A stretch of 64,000 nt of DNA from Bacteroidota bacterium (GCA_029237825.1 JAQZBQ010000005.1:1-64000); one strand, 5' to 3'. Numbered from the stretch's first letter, positions 16,536 to 26,197 are shown. The notes: a model not told the origin generated them from the sequence alone. Made by a program: numbers and translations.

Positions 16536-17450
16536 TCAGAGGTCTTTCATCAATGCACTGTAAAGAGCAATCATCCCTTCAATGTCTTTTTTATGCACTT
16601 TTTCATCCGGCGAATGCACAAACTGCTCAGCCGCGCCTACAAAGCACCAGTCCCACACGTTTTCTGCCATTTGCAATTCCTTGGCATCGCTCCCACCCGA
16701 CCCTTCTACTTCCAATTGGTGGGCCAGTTTGTGCTTCCTTGCAATCTCAATAATGCGGTTAATGTAACTTCTACGCGGAATCAGACTGTCCCGCAGGCTT
16801 ATCACCGGGCCTTTCGCCGGAAAAACGCCATCCGATATCCAGGAGATATCTGAAATTAATGCCTGTGAGATTTTGTAATTATCTGCCAGGTATTTCTGAA
16901 GGTAGGAAACGCTTCCTCCGCCATGTTCCTCCCAGGTACTGAAAACAATAACGCCATCCTTTAACGTTTCGGCAACTTTTAGCGCGCTGTAGCAGCCTAA
17001 GCGGTTATCCATGTAGCAACACTGTACATATTCCTTGTCTTCGCGCCAGTTGGGTTTAAAAACCAATTCGGTCCCGGTATCAAAATTTCTTTTGGCTTTA
17101 TATTCGAGCGCATCTTTCACAATGTTGAGTGTGGCTTCGCACTTTCCTTTACTATCATTGCCAACAAGTTCATAGCCTTTTTCCAGGCGGGGCCCTCCTA
17201 TTTTCACAAGTTGTTTCCCATAGCGCACCGTAAATCCAATACTGTCGGTATGGGCAAAAATGGCCGTGCGGGGCTTACCAAATACAAGAATGATATTGTC
17301 CTGAAACCCTTTTCCATGTATAACCTTTGGTTTGTGCTTCCAGTTTTTTCGGTTGGCTTTGATATAGTCCAATAAAAAGTTTTTCATGGCTTCTTCATTT
17401 CCACTTGGAGAATGAATGGCACACATGGTTTTTAATAATGAGAAATCCAT
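16536..17450 (-). CDS. M42-family metallopeptidase (aminopeptidase-like)
   Basis: A 304-residue co-catalytic zinc peptidase of the M42/M20 fold, expected to trim N-terminal residues from peptides in the cytoplasm. The visible metal and catalytic residues are the His and Asp of FAHTDS, the Asp of CCYMDNRLG, the Glu pair in STWEEHGG, the Asp in LISDISW and the His of FVHSPDE. It opens with CAIHSPSGNEE, typical of the family. No signal peptide is seen. It is a single gene, with the stop of the convergent OmpA gene 13 bp away. Confidence 0.88.
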   Translation of the reverse strand: MDFSLLKTMCAIHSPSGNEEAMKNFLLDYIKANRKNWKHKPKVIHGKGFQDNIILVFGKPRTAIFAHTDSIGFTVRYGKQLVKIGGPRLEKGYELVGNDSKGKCEATLNIVKDALEYKAKRNFDTGTELVFKPNWREDKEYVQCCYMDNRLGCYSALKVAETLKDGVIVFSTWEEHGGGSVSYLQKYLADNYKISQALISDISWISDGVFPAKGPVISLRDSLIPRRSYINRIIEIARKHKLAHQLEVEGSGGSDAKELQMAENVWDWCFVGAAEQFVHSPDEKVHKKDIEGMIALYSALMKDL

Positions 17451-17643
17451 AAGGGTTATGTTTGAAGAGTTAATGTTGATGAGGTTTGATTACATGTTAA
17501 TTAAATCCAGGACATTGCAATAGCACCCTAAAACGATTGTTTGTACAAATATGACAGGAGCAGTATATCCAGTTCCTGACGTATACCATGGGCCAGGGTT
17601 TTCAGCAATTCGGGCATTCGGGTATTTAAAAAAATGCTGGTAA

Positions 17644-18522
17644 TTAATAAGCGATTTTTTTAAGTTTCGCTTTCACAGCATCATTTGGTTCTACCAAGGG
17701 CAATCGCACATTAGGCTGGGTAATTTTTTTCTGAGCCAGTACTACTTTCACACCTCCGGGGTTTCCATCGGCAAACAGTTGTTCCGTAATTTCCATTAAT
17801 TTATAATGAAGTTTTTGAGCAGTTTTTAAATCATGCACGAGCGCCGATCTCACCATATCACTGAAATCTTTGGGATATGCGTTTGCCACCACTGAAATAA
17901 CACCATCACCGCCACTTGTAATAATTGGAAGGGTTAAATTGTCGTCACCGCTGATGATTAAAAAATTATCCGGACGGTGTTTAATAATTTTCATGATCTG
18001 TTCCATGTTGCCGCTCGCTTCTTTCACAGCAATGATATTTCTAAAATCCGTTGCCAGACGAATTGTTGTATCCCATGCCATATTGGACGCGGTGCGGCCC
18101 GGCACATTGTACAAGATGATTGGCAAAGGGCTTGCTTTGGCTATGGCTTTGTAATGCTGGTAAATTCCTTCCTGAGATGGTTTATTATAGTATGGCGAAA
18201 CAGAAAGAATCGCATCAAAATCAGATAATTTATCTTTTTTGAGTTGCTCAACGATTTCAGCCGTGTTATTTCCGCCAACACCCAGTACTAACGGAAGTCT
18301 TTTCTTATTTACTTTTACAATATGGGAAATCACCTGTTGTTTTTCTTCTTTGGATAAAGTAGCCGTTTCACCGGTGGTTCCCATTACTACAATATACTCT
18401 ACCCTGCCTTTAATCAGGTGTTCAACTAATTTGGTTAACGCCGGAAAATCAATATCCCCTTTTGCTGTAAAAGGCGTTACGATGGCAACTCCGGTTCCTG
18501 TAAAATTCAAGGCTTTCTTCAT
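17644..18522 (-). CDS. dapA: 4-hydroxy-tetrahydrodipicolinate synthase
   Basis: Condenses pyruvate with aspartate semialdehyde, the first committed step of lysine and diaminopimelate synthesis. It has 292 residues, the normal length. Visible motifs are GTTGETATL (substrate and phosphate loop), SPYYNKPSQEG, LYNVPGRT with the catalytic Tyr, and the Schiff-base lysine in VKEASGN (K167). GGDGVISV near 205 is also typical. The upstream DUF6913 gene overlaps it by 4 bp on the same strand, so the two are translationally coupled. Confidence 0.96.
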   Translation of the reverse strand: MKKALNFTGTGVAIVTPFTAKGDIDFPALTKLVEHLIKGRVEYIVVMGTTGETATLSKEEKQQVISHIVKVNKKRLPLVLGVGGNNTAEIVEQLKKDKLSDFDAILSVSPYYNKPSQEGIYQHYKAIAKASPLPIILYNVPGRTASNMAWDTTIRLATDFRNIIAVKEASGNMEQIMKIIKHRPDNFLIISGDDNLTLPIITSGGDGVISVVANAYPKDFSDMVRSALVHDLKTAQKLHYKLMEITEQLFADGNPGGVKVVLAQKKITQPNVRLPLVEPNDAVKAKLKKIAY

Positions 18523-19064
18523 AAGGTTTTAGGTTTAATCATTTTTAAATATACAATAACTTGTTTTAAATACTCGGAGCAATTTTTGACAACATCACAT
18601 TGTATAGAAATGTCAAATATAGAGTCATCGAAGCTTCCAACCTTACACTTAGCGGGTAAAAATTTCGCCAGCGCATACGTTTTGGCCTGATTCGAGGTCC
18701 CCAGGTTGATCAATACATCTATGGGTTTTGGATTTAATTTTAACAGAGCTTCTGGTTTGGGAATTCCGAAAAAAGAAAATTGCTTTTTATCCAGTATAAG
18801 ATGAGTGAAGGAAGGTTTGGGTGCAAGTTCCGGCCTGCCATCAAAAATGACAGCCACATTTACCAGAATGTTGTCGGCCTGACAGGCATTAATAAAATCA
18901 ACACAGTTACTTAATTGATGGTCATAAGCAATTACAACAACATTGGATAACTGTTTCCAGTTTAAAAATTGTTTCTCAACTTTTGGCGGTTCTTTTCTGG
19001 AAATCAGCCAGCTGGATATATTTTGAAAAAAAGACACTATTGATTTATTCAAACAAAAATACAA
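18519..19064 (-). CDS. DUF6913-type protein of unknown function
   Basis: A 181-residue protein without a convincing signal peptide or membrane segment. It resembles the Bacteroidota DUF6913 family: an alternating alpha/beta pattern with DVLINLGTSNQ near residues 116-126, CKVGSFDDSIFDISI near 141-155 and KNCSEYLKQVIVYLKMI at the C-terminus. No catalytic motif is evident. Its stop overlaps the dapA start (ATGA type), a linkage I associate with this family, but its biochemical role is unknown. The N-terminal 20 residues are rich in Phe and Ser, and the exact start is uncertain. Confidence 0.8.
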   Translation of the reverse strand: MYFCLNKSIVSFFQNISSWLISRKEPPKVEKQFLNWKQLSNVVVIAYDHQLSNCVDFINACQADNILVNVAVIFDGRPELAPKPSFTHLILDKKQFSFFGIPKPEALLKLNPKPIDVLINLGTSNQAKTYALAKFLPAKCKVGSFDDSIFDISIQCDVVKNCSEYLKQVIVYLKMIKPKTL

Positions 19065-19237
19065 AACACGAAAGGAATATGCTATCGACTTGTAAAAATA
19101 TCACGTTCATAAAATACTGCAATATAACCGTCAACATAAAATACGATGAACACCTATTCAATAGGGAGCTTTACCGAATAATAATCATTGAATAGCTTGA
19201 GCAATATTAACTTCAGTCATAATAAAAAAAATATCCC

Positions 19238-20872
19238 ATGAAAACAGCATTTATTTTACTTAACATTTTAATTCTAACATCAAAATACTCAGCTCAAAAC
19301 ATTATTTGGGCAAAAGAGGAAACTGGTCCGGCAACTGTTAAAGAATTGGTGTGTGGCTCAAACGGAGATTTATATATTTATGGAAATAATGCGCTAAATG
19401 GTGTAGACCCCGCTGAACCTGGATTTTCTTCTGTCCTGTCAAATCAAGCGGGAACCTACCTTACAAAATTTTCTCCACAGGGAACAATGCTATTTACAAA
19501 AAGCTGGACAAATAATTCATTTTTTATTCAAAAGATAATCTACGACGGATCCCAATACTTTTATTTTACAGGTTTCTTTGCAGGAAATTTCTCTGTTGAT
19601 GGAATTAATCTTAACAGTAAAGGAAGTGCCGATGGCATGATCGGGAAAATGGACGGGACAGGAACAATACTTTGGATTCAAACCTTTGGAAGCAGTAAAG
19701 ATGAAATTGGACAGGGTATTACCTTTAATAGTTCAAAAACAAGTTTAATTGTTACGGGAAGCGTGAGCGATAGCCTTAAAGTGAATAGCCAGTATATTGA
19801 TAAAGGAACACAAAGTACTTTAATATTACAATACTCTCTATCGGGAAACTTTCAATCCTATAAATTAATTGATTTTCTCCCACAACGTGATAACTACTTC
19901 GGAACTGAACAAGGACTGGGCAACTGTGGACGAGAAATTGTAGCAGATCTGACTGGGAATTATTTCTTATTGACCAACCGCGAAGGAAAGCACTCCGATT
20001 GCTGTTCAAGTGATACACTAAATGCACCTCTAGAAGGCGTATACATCACAAAGCTTAACAACAACTTCGATACGTTATGGTCGAAAAATATCATCGGTCC
20101 AGGTTGTTATTACGGATGGTCTATTGGAAACATGGACGTATCTGATTACGGCGACCCTTATGTGAGTGCGTATTGCGGTGCAAAATACGGAGGTAATGGT
20201 TTTATAGAGCGCTTGAACCAGATAACGGGAACTGTTGTTTGGAACGATGATAAACAGGACGGAGGTTACCATGATCTGTTTCTGGAAGGAAACACATTAT
20301 ACACATGCGGAACAGATAGCGCTAATTATTGTCCGTGTCCGGATCAACATGATGGATACCAGACTTTAAAAACATTTACTTCGGGCAATACCTTACAAAA
20401 CGAAATGAAGTTTAACGGCTCAGCGAATTATAATAATGATTTACGGTTTAAAAAACTGGTAAGGGATGGACTTGGAAACTCATATGTTTTAGGGGAGTTT
20501 TATGGAGCCACTGCAACCCTCGGAGCTGACATAGTCAATAACACAACTTCCACCAATTATACGAATTTTGTAATGAAAGTAAGTGATAATGCTACACCAA
20601 CTGCTCTTTCAAACAAGATGGTTAATCAGGAATTTGCAGTTTTTCCGAACCCAAGTACCGGGCTTGTAAAAGTAAGTTCTGGGAACATGCCGTTACAAAA
20701 CGTTTCATGCAACGTGTTTGATTGCCAGGGTAAACTCATTTATAAAAATTCTTACAAAGGAGAAAAGTTCAACGAAATAACGCTTGACTTAAGTAAAGAA
20801 CCAAAAGGCTTATACCTCATTGAATTATCCAATGGAGCTGAAAAAACCAGCCAGAAAGTGATGATCGAATAA
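19238..20872 (+). CDS. T9SS type A sorting-domain protein (secreted beta-propeller-like cargo)
   Basis: A 544-residue exported protein. An N-terminal signal peptide ends around LTSKYSAQN. The central 430 residues repeat short blocks such as DGMIGKMDGTGTILWIQTFG and GDLYIYGNNAL, which look like SBBP/beta-propeller repeats. The C-terminal 75 residues form a type A sorting signal: FAVFPNPSTGLVKV, then GKLIYKN and KGLYLIEL, ending KVMIE. It should be exported through the T9SS and released or anchored at the surface. No T9SS machinery gene lies in the window. Confidence 0.9.
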   Translation: MKTAFILLNILILTSKYSAQNIIWAKEETGPATVKELVCGSNGDLYIYGNNALNGVDPAEPGFSSVLSNQAGTYLTKFSPQGTMLFTKSWTNNSFFIQKIIYDGSQYFYFTGFFAGNFSVDGINLNSKGSADGMIGKMDGTGTILWIQTFGSSKDEIGQGITFNSSKTSLIVTGSVSDSLKVNSQYIDKGTQSTLILQYSLSGNFQSYKLIDFLPQRDNYFGTEQGLGNCGREIVADLTGNYFLLTNREGKHSDCCSSDTLNAPLEGVYITKLNNNFDTLWSKNIIGPGCYYGWSIGNMDVSDYGDPYVSAYCGAKYGGNGFIERLNQITGTVVWNDDKQDGGYHDLFLEGNTLYTCGTDSANYCPCPDQHDGYQTLKTFTSGNTLQNEMKFNGSANYNNDLRFKKLVRDGLGNSYVLGEFYGATATLGADIVNNTTSTNYTNFVMKVSDNATPTALSNKMVNQEFAVFPNPSTGLVKVSSGNMPLQNVSCNVFDCQGKLIYKNSYKGEKFNEITLDLSKEPKGLYLIELSNGAEKTSQKVMIE

Positions 20873-20882
20873 TCGGTTGCTT

Positions 20883-21695
20883 CTATTCCGCTTTACTTTC
20901 CAGCTTTTTTGCCTCGTTCCAGAATTTATCCATTTCGTCCAGGGTAGAACCAGCCAAAGTTTTACCCTGGGCTTTAATTTGTTTTTCCATGTAATTAAAG
21001 CGGAACATAAATTTCTTGTTGGTTTTCTCAAGAGCGTCCTCCGGATTAATTTTCAGGTAACGTGCGTAATTAATGAGCGAAAATAGAACATCACCAAATT
21101 CACCTTCCAGTTTCTCCTGGTTAATTTTCTTTTCAGGTTCTCCGATGACCGAGGTACTCGCCTGAGCTTCTTCATGAAATTCTCCCAGCTCCTCCTGAAC
21201 TTTTTCCCAAACCTGTTCGGGCCGGTCCCAGTCAAATCCAATAGCGCGGGCTTTGTCCTGTATACGCAGGGCTTTCAATAAAGAGGGCATACTATTTGGC
21301 ACACCCGAAAGGGCGCCTTTATCACCTTCTTTCTGTTTTAGTTTTTCCCAATTAGTTGTTACTTCATCTGCCCCTGAAACTTTAACGTCACCGTAAATGT
21401 GCGGATGGCGGAAGATCATTTTTTCACATAACGAGTTAATAACATCCGTTATATTAAAATCATTTGTTTCGCTTCCTATTTTCGAATAGAAAACGAGGTG
21501 TAGAAGAATATCGCCAATCTCCTTTTTAATTTCGTTTTTATCATTCTTTAAAATGGCATCACTTAATTCATAGGTTTCTTCAATGGTCAAATGCCGTAAC
21601 GATTCCATGGTTTGCTTCTGGTCCCACGGACATTTGGCACGCAAATCATCCATGATATTCAGAAGACGTTCAAAGGCAACTAATCGTTCGTCCAT
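20883..21695 (-). CDS. mazG: Nucleoside triphosphate pyrophosphohydrolase
   Basis: Hydrolyses (d)NTPs to monophosphates and pyrophosphate, a house-cleaning role. It has 270 residues with two MazG domains, as in the long bacterial form. The first domain shows CPWDQKQTMESLRHLTIEETYEL and the metal-binding EIGDILLHLVF. The second repeats the pattern with ELGEFHEE and EGEFGDVLFSLINYARY. It lies one base after the kmo gene on the same strand, so the two are co-transcribed. The end is convergent with the T9SS cargo gene, 10 bp apart. Confidence 0.95.
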   Translation of the reverse strand: MDERLVAFERLLNIMDDLRAKCPWDQKQTMESLRHLTIEETYELSDAILKNDKNEIKKEIGDILLHLVFYSKIGSETNDFNITDVINSLCEKMIFRHPHIYGDVKVSGADEVTTNWEKLKQKEGDKGALSGVPNSMPSLLKALRIQDKARAIGFDWDRPEQVWEKVQEELGEFHEEAQASTSVIGEPEKKINQEKLEGEFGDVLFSLINYARYLKINPEDALEKTNKKFMFRFNYMEKQIKAQGKTLAGSTLDEMDKFWNEAKKLESKAE

Positions 21696-21696
21696 C

Positions 21697-23046
21697 CTAC
21701 AATAATTTTAAAATGGCATGTTCAACTTCTGTACTGTCCCATTTCAACTCAATATCTTTCATCGCCATGATTTGATCCATGATTTCCTGCTGTTTGTTTC
21801 CGGCCACCAAAGCTTCACTGTACCTAATTGAAGGTGTGTAGGTCACCATGCTGTATAACGGAATCCATTTATCCGGATGCTTAGCACTGAAATGCGCTTC
21901 AATTTTTTTCTGGAGTAAAAAGGTTTTGTCGGCAGTCTTATCCCGCATTTCAATAAAGTTTGCAATGGCTAAATCAGCAATAGCGTCCCCGTCAGGTTTA
22001 CGCAGTTGTTCGTATTCCTTGAGGCAGGCAGCATTCAATTCGCCATGCTTATTCATGAGTTCATTTAATACCACACAGTCTTCAAACCCGCAATTCATTC
22101 CCTGGCCGTAAAAAGGTACAATGGCATGTGCAGCATCCCCGATGAGTGCAATCTTTTCATCCCAAACCCATGGTTTGCATTTCACTGTAACGAGGCTTGA
22201 TGTAGGATTGGTAAAGTAATCATCCAGTAAGGTTGGCATTAAAGGCACAGCATCCGGGAATTCATTGTTGAAGAATGTCATTACTTCTTCTCTGGTTTTC
22301 AATGCATCAAAGGAAATTTTTCCTTCCATCTGAAAAAACAAGGTGCAGGTAAAGCTTCCGTCCATGTTTGGCAACGCAATCATCATGAAGCTACCACGTG
22401 GCCAGATATGAAGGCAATTTTTCTCAATCACATGTTCGCCATTCTTACCGGCAGGAATTACCAATTCTTTATAGCCACAATCAATGTAAAATTGCTGATA
22501 ATCAAACCGGTCGGTTTGCAATTGCATCTGTGTCCGGACAGCACTAAAAGCACCATCGGCGCCTAAAATAAAATCCGACTTTACACAGTTTGTTGTTTCA
22601 CTTTTTGTATTATGAAAAAACACTTCATTCGTTTTGCGATCAATTTTATCACAACGTTCTTCAAAATGAATGTTCACATTTGGTTGTTGTTCGGCCAAAT
22701 CCATCAACCGCATATTAATGCCTCCCCGTGAAACAGAATAAATGGCTTGGTTGTCTTTGCCGTATGCCTGATAGGTGGATGATCCGTCTTTTAAATGAAT
22801 AGACCTTCCGTACATAGGAATCGCAATTTTTTTTATTTCTTCGGCTATCCCAACGCCTTCCAATCCTCTCCAGCCCCTGTCGCTTAACGCCAGGTTAATG
22901 GAGCGACCCGCCACAATATCCGCTTCCCGCATGTCGGGCCGGCGTTCATAAATATCTACTTTATATCCTTTTTTAGCCAGGTAAATTGAAACCAGCGAAC
23001 CAACTAAACCCGCGCCAACTACCGTAATATTTTTATGTGTACTCAT
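21697..23046 (-). CDS. kmo: Kynurenine 3-monooxygenase
   Basis: FAD- and NADPH-dependent hydroxylation of L-kynurenine to 3-hydroxykynurenine, in tryptophan degradation or de novo NAD synthesis. It has 449 residues. The dinucleotide-binding motif VVGAGLVGSLVSIYLAKKG starts at residue 10. RSINLALSDRG and the second FAD motif ALIGDAAHAIVPFYGQGMN are characteristic of bacterial KMO. The C-terminal region with WIPLYSMVTYTPSIRYSEAL matches the family. No kynureninase, 3-HAO or tryptophan dioxygenase gene is in the window, so the pathway partners are elsewhere. Confidence 0.93.
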   Translation of the reverse strand: MSTHKNITVVGAGLVGSLVSIYLAKKGYKVDIYERRPDMREADIVAGRSINLALSDRGWRGLEGVGIAEEIKKIAIPMYGRSIHLKDGSSTYQAYGKDNQAIYSVSRGGINMRLMDLAEQQPNVNIHFEERCDKIDRKTNEVFFHNTKSETTNCVKSDFILGADGAFSAVRTQMQLQTDRFDYQQFYIDCGYKELVIPAGKNGEHVIEKNCLHIWPRGSFMMIALPNMDGSFTCTLFFQMEGKISFDALKTREEVMTFFNNEFPDAVPLMPTLLDDYFTNPTSSLVTVKCKPWVWDEKIALIGDAAHAIVPFYGQGMNCGFEDCVVLNELMNKHGELNAACLKEYEQLRKPDGDAIADLAIANFIEMRDKTADKTFLLQKKIEAHFSAKHPDKWIPLYSMVTYTPSIRYSEALVAGNKQQEIMDQIMAMKDIELKWDSTEVEHAILKLL

Positions 23047-23265
23047 AACAATTTCTGAATTCTAACTCAGCTAATTTATCCTTTCTTTTTTAATAGAACA
23101 GTATTATCATTGAATATTTTTCCCTGATGAAATAAATCATGTGGGCGCATTCCTGCAAGTAGATAACAGGAACCGGGCTGTCGCTTCAATCTTTTGCACA
23201 GGGCCGCAAAAGTATATCCGCTTGCATCCCCTGCGCACAAGTAAAAAAGAAAAACAAAATATAAA

Positions 23266-23874
23266 TTACTTTTTATACTTATCGTGCATGGTTTGTTTTG
23301 TAGCAAGCTTCTCAATCGCCTGTGTAATCCGTTTCAAACGTGTTTCTACTTTTTTTGCCTCTTCAATCCACATGATAAATTCCTTTCGATGCGAATACGC
23401 AAGCGATTCAAAATATTCCAAAACATTGGCAGATTTAAAACTTCCTTTAACATCTTTGGGGATCGCAACGGTTTTATCCGTAGTGGTAGTTCTTTTAATA
23501 CCTTTTCTGTTATTATCAATCGCTTCAAACATATATTCTAACAGAGTTGCTTCATCAATCTGAGAAACATCCGTAAACCTGACATGACGGTTGTGAACAT
23601 TACCAGGATTTGAAATCAATATTCTTTTTTTGTCTTTTAATAATGAACCCTGAAAAAACACCAGGGAAGCATGTTTCTTAAACCCCCAGAAGCCACACAC
23701 CATACCATTGAGGAAATAATTAGGCCCCCACTTCCAATCCTCAATTAATTCGGGATCAGCACTTAAAATAATCCGTCGCAATTTAGTGCAGATTAACCGG
23801 GCAAAGGGTTCCATTTTAGCAATTCCTTCATCAATGAGCGAGGACGCATCAGGATTATGTTTTACCTTTGCCAT
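23266..23874 (-). CDS. YdeI/OmpD-associated-like protein with DUF1801-type domain
   Basis: A 202-residue cytoplasmic protein starting MAKVKHNPDASS. Residues about 15-110 look like a DUF1801 domain: WKWGPNYFLNGMVCGFWGFK, then LVFFQGSLLKD. The C-terminal part shows the YdeI pattern with AIPKDVKGSFKSANVLEYFE and SHRKEFIMWIEEAKKVETR. Function in the cell is not established. An upstream in-frame start at 23943 would run into the divergent tilS gene, so ATG 23874 is chosen. The start lies only 13 bp from the tilS start on the other strand. Confidence 0.82.
   Translation of the reverse strand: MAKVKHNPDASSLIDEGIAKMEPFARLICTKLRRIILSADPELIEDWKWGPNYFLNGMVCGFWGFKKHASLVFFQGSLLKDKKRILISNPGNVHNRHVRFTDVSQIDEATLLEYMFEAIDNNRKGIKRTTTTDKTVAIPKDVKGSFKSANVLEYFESLAYSHRKEFIMWIEEAKKVETRLKRITQAIEKLATKQTMHDKYKK
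23863..23870 (+). promoter_or_regulatory. -7 box for tilS inside the start of the divergent gene
   Basis: TACCTTTG is an exact TAnnTTTG match, ends 17 bp before the proposed tilS start and lies within codons 2-4 of the minus-strand gene that starts at 23874. Transcription from it would begin around 23876. Confidence 0.5.
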
Positions 23875-23887
23875 ATAAGATGTAGAT

Positions 23888-25213
23888 TTGGTTGTGTTTA
23901 AAAACCTCGAAGTAAACATACATAAAAACGTGCTTTTCAACAAAGCTGATAAGCTGCTGGTAGCCTTTAGCGGAGGTGTGGATTCGGTTGTTTTAACAGA
24001 TTTATTAAAAAGCGGAGGCTATCATATTGAACTTGCACACTGTAATTTTATGATCAGAGGGTCAGAGGCAAACAAGGATACTGTGTTTTGTGAAATGTAC
24101 GCTAAGGAAATTGGAGTGCCAATTCACGTCAACTATTTCGACACTAAAACTTATGCCGCGGACCATCATTTGTCAATCCAAATGGCAGCGCGTGAGTTAA
24201 GGTATAACTGGTTTAAAACCTTAAAAGCACAAAATGGCTTTGATTACATTTTAACCGCACACCATGCAAGCGACAATGTAGAAACCCTTTTAGTGAACCT
24301 CGTACGGGGAACCGGGGTGAAAGGAATGCAGGGAATTCCCGAAAAACAGAATTTTATTGTCAGACCGCTCCTGTCTGCTACCAAAGAAGAGATCTTAAAT
24401 TATGCCCGCAAAAAAAGCCTGAGTTACCGTGACGACAGCAGCAATCAGGAAGTAAAGTACAAACGTAATTTCATCCGACACAAAATTATACCTGAACTAA
24501 AAAAATTAAATCCCGCTTTAGAAGAAACCATTCACAATTCTGTTCAGTTTTTCAAGCAAGCTAGTGAAATCGTCGGCGAATTTGCGCAGATGAAATTTGG
24601 TACGATTTGCCATATGGAGAATAACCAGTTGTTTATCAACATTCAGCAGCTATTACAGGAAAAACAAAAGGAGACACTGTTATTTGAATGGCTTTATCCT
24701 AGGCAATTTAAGTCTGTTCAGATCCTGCAACTTTGCGAAGCCCTCCTGGCAGAAAACCATACAGGGAAACAATTTTCTTCTGCAACACATGACCTGGTAA
24801 TAGACCGGTCACATATCATCATTCAGCAAAAGCAGGTTCCTTCAGAAACCGAATATGTGATCCTTTCAAAAAACGACACCGGTCATTTACCGATATCTCT
24901 AGCGTTTGAAGAAACAAATGACCCTGCTTTTTCCAACGACCTGAAAACCATTACGATTCCCTCAACGATGTTGTTGTTTCCGTTAACATTACGAAGATGG
25001 CGGAAGGGAGATAGGTTTAAACCTTTTGGCATGCAGGGATTTAAAAAGCTCAGTGACTTTTTTAAAGATCAAAAAATGTCCAGATTCGATAAAGAGAACG
25101 TTTGGGTTTTAGAGAATAAAGAACATATCCTCTGGATCGTTGGTTATCGGATGGATGAACGCTGCCGTGTCGCCGACGCTTCTGCTTCAGTGGTGAAAAT
25201 TTCAATTAAATAA
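23888..25213 (+). CDS. tilS: tRNA(Ile)-lysidine synthetase
   Basis: Attaches lysine to C34 of the CAU-anticodon tRNA-Ile, changing its specificity from Met to Ile. It has about 441 residues. The ATP pyrophosphatase P-loop SGGVDS is at 28-33, preceded by LLVAF. HCNFMIRGSEAN and TAHHASDNVETLLVNL are the typical active-site segments. The C-terminal domain has LRRWRKGDRFKPFGM and KKLSDFF. There is no ATG at a suitable place: TTG 23888 and GTG 23894 are in-frame candidates, and the start is uncertain. Confidence 0.93.
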   Translation: MVVFKNLEVNIHKNVLFNKADKLLVAFSGGVDSVVLTDLLKSGGYHIELAHCNFMIRGSEANKDTVFCEMYAKEIGVPIHVNYFDTKTYAADHHLSIQMAARELRYNWFKTLKAQNGFDYILTAHHASDNVETLLVNLVRGTGVKGMQGIPEKQNFIVRPLLSATKEEILNYARKKSLSYRDDSSNQEVKYKRNFIRHKIIPELKKLNPALEETIHNSVQFFKQASEIVGEFAQMKFGTICHMENNQLFINIQQLLQEKQKETLLFEWLYPRQFKSVQILQLCEALLAENHTGKQFSSATHDLVIDRSHIIIQQKQVPSETEYVILSKNDTGHLPISLAFEETNDPAFSNDLKTITIPSTMLLFPLTLRRWRKGDRFKPFGMQGFKKLSDFFKDQKMSRFDKENVWVLENKEHILWIVGYRMDERCRVADASASVVKISIK

Positions 25214-25222
25214 ACGAAAGAA

Positions 25223-26197
25223 TCAGGGATGTGTTTTTTCAAGGAATCGTTGATCAGTCAGTGATAATAAAAACGCTTCAAGGTCTTTTTTTTCCTCTTC
25301 GGTTAAACCAAGTGGTTTAGCCAACAAGGAATCACGGTTTACGGAGTTCGCAACAAACTTATCCGGATTATCATAATAATCAATTACTTCTCGTAACGAA
25401 TTAAACATGCCGTTATGCATATATGGTTTTGTGACTTCGATATTTCTTAAACCCGGCACTTTAAAGGCACCAATCTCTTCAAGATTCCTTGTAATTAAAT
25501 AACGTCCACTGTCATTCAGGTCTTTCCCGTTAAACAAACCAATGTTTTTAAAATCATCATTTGTGAAATCGGGACCGAAGTGGCAATCAAAACACTTTCC
25601 TTTTTCGTTAAAAATCACTTGTCCACGTTTTGCGGCTAACGAAAACTTACTGGTATCCGCGCCACTATTATACAAGTCAAATGCCGATTGGTTGGTTTCT
25701 AAGGTCCTTTCAAACGCCGCGAGTGCATCCACAAGGTTCTGCTTGGTAGCTGTGGTACCGAAAATTTTTATAAAAAACCGGCGGTACTGTTGATGATTAT
25801 TTAATTTCCTTACAATAACCGATAAGGGAATATCCATTTCCACCGGGTTCTCCATTGGACCTCCTGCCTGCTCTTCCAGAGTCTCGCTTCTCCCATCATG
25901 AAAATAAAAATTACGTGCCGACATATTCATTGAACTCGGCGTGTTGCGGGTACCTTTAATACTATCAACCCCGAAACTGAACGGAACATTGTCGGCAAAT
26001 GCAAATTGCGGTTTGTGACAAGACGCACAGCTCACTTGTTCGCCTCTGGATAAAATCGAATCGTGGAAAAGCAACTCACCCAATTCTTCAATGGTTGAAG
26101 GCTCTTTTAATAATTTTTCACCACTGCTTCCGTTTTCACAAGCAAAAAAAAGGCAACAGCCTATGACAAATGAAAAAATAATCCAGGCATACTTCAT
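25223..26197 (-). CDS. Di-haem cytochrome c peroxidase (MauG family) lipoprotein
   Basis: A 324-residue periplasmic protein expected to reduce hydrogen peroxide with electrons from small cytochromes. A lipoprotein-like signal ends at FFAC (C20). Two c-type haem sites are seen: CASCH (57-61) and CFDCH (202-206). The block RNTPSSMNMSARNFYFHDGR and the later YMHNGMFNSLREVIDYYDNP are family landmarks. It is convergent with tilS, the two ends 9 bp apart. No cytochrome maturation genes are nearby. Confidence 0.93.
   Translation of the reverse strand: MKYAWIIFSFVIGCCLFFACENGSSGEKLLKEPSTIEELGELLFHDSILSRGEQVSCASCHKPQFAFADNVPFSFGVDSIKGTRNTPSSMNMSARNFYFHDGRSETLEEQAGGPMENPVEMDIPLSVIVRKLNNHQQYRRFFIKIFGTTATKQNLVDALAAFERTLETNQSAFDLYNSGADTSKFSLAAKRGQVIFNEKGKCFDCHFGPDFTNDDFKNIGLFNGKDLNDSGRYLITRNLEEIGAFKVPGLRNIEVTKPYMHNGMFNSLREVIDYYDNPDKFVANSVNRDSLLAKPLGLTEEEKKDLEAFLLSLTDQRFLEKTHP

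Noticed and set aside
17535-17624. 29-codon minus-strand frame MPELLKTLAHGIRQEL...
   Set aside because: Reads like protein but is very short, with no start signal or family evidence; it may be chance.
23076-23315. 79-codon minus-strand frame upstream of kmo
   Set aside because: Overlaps the end of the YdeI-like gene, has no recognisable features, and its composition looks non-coding.
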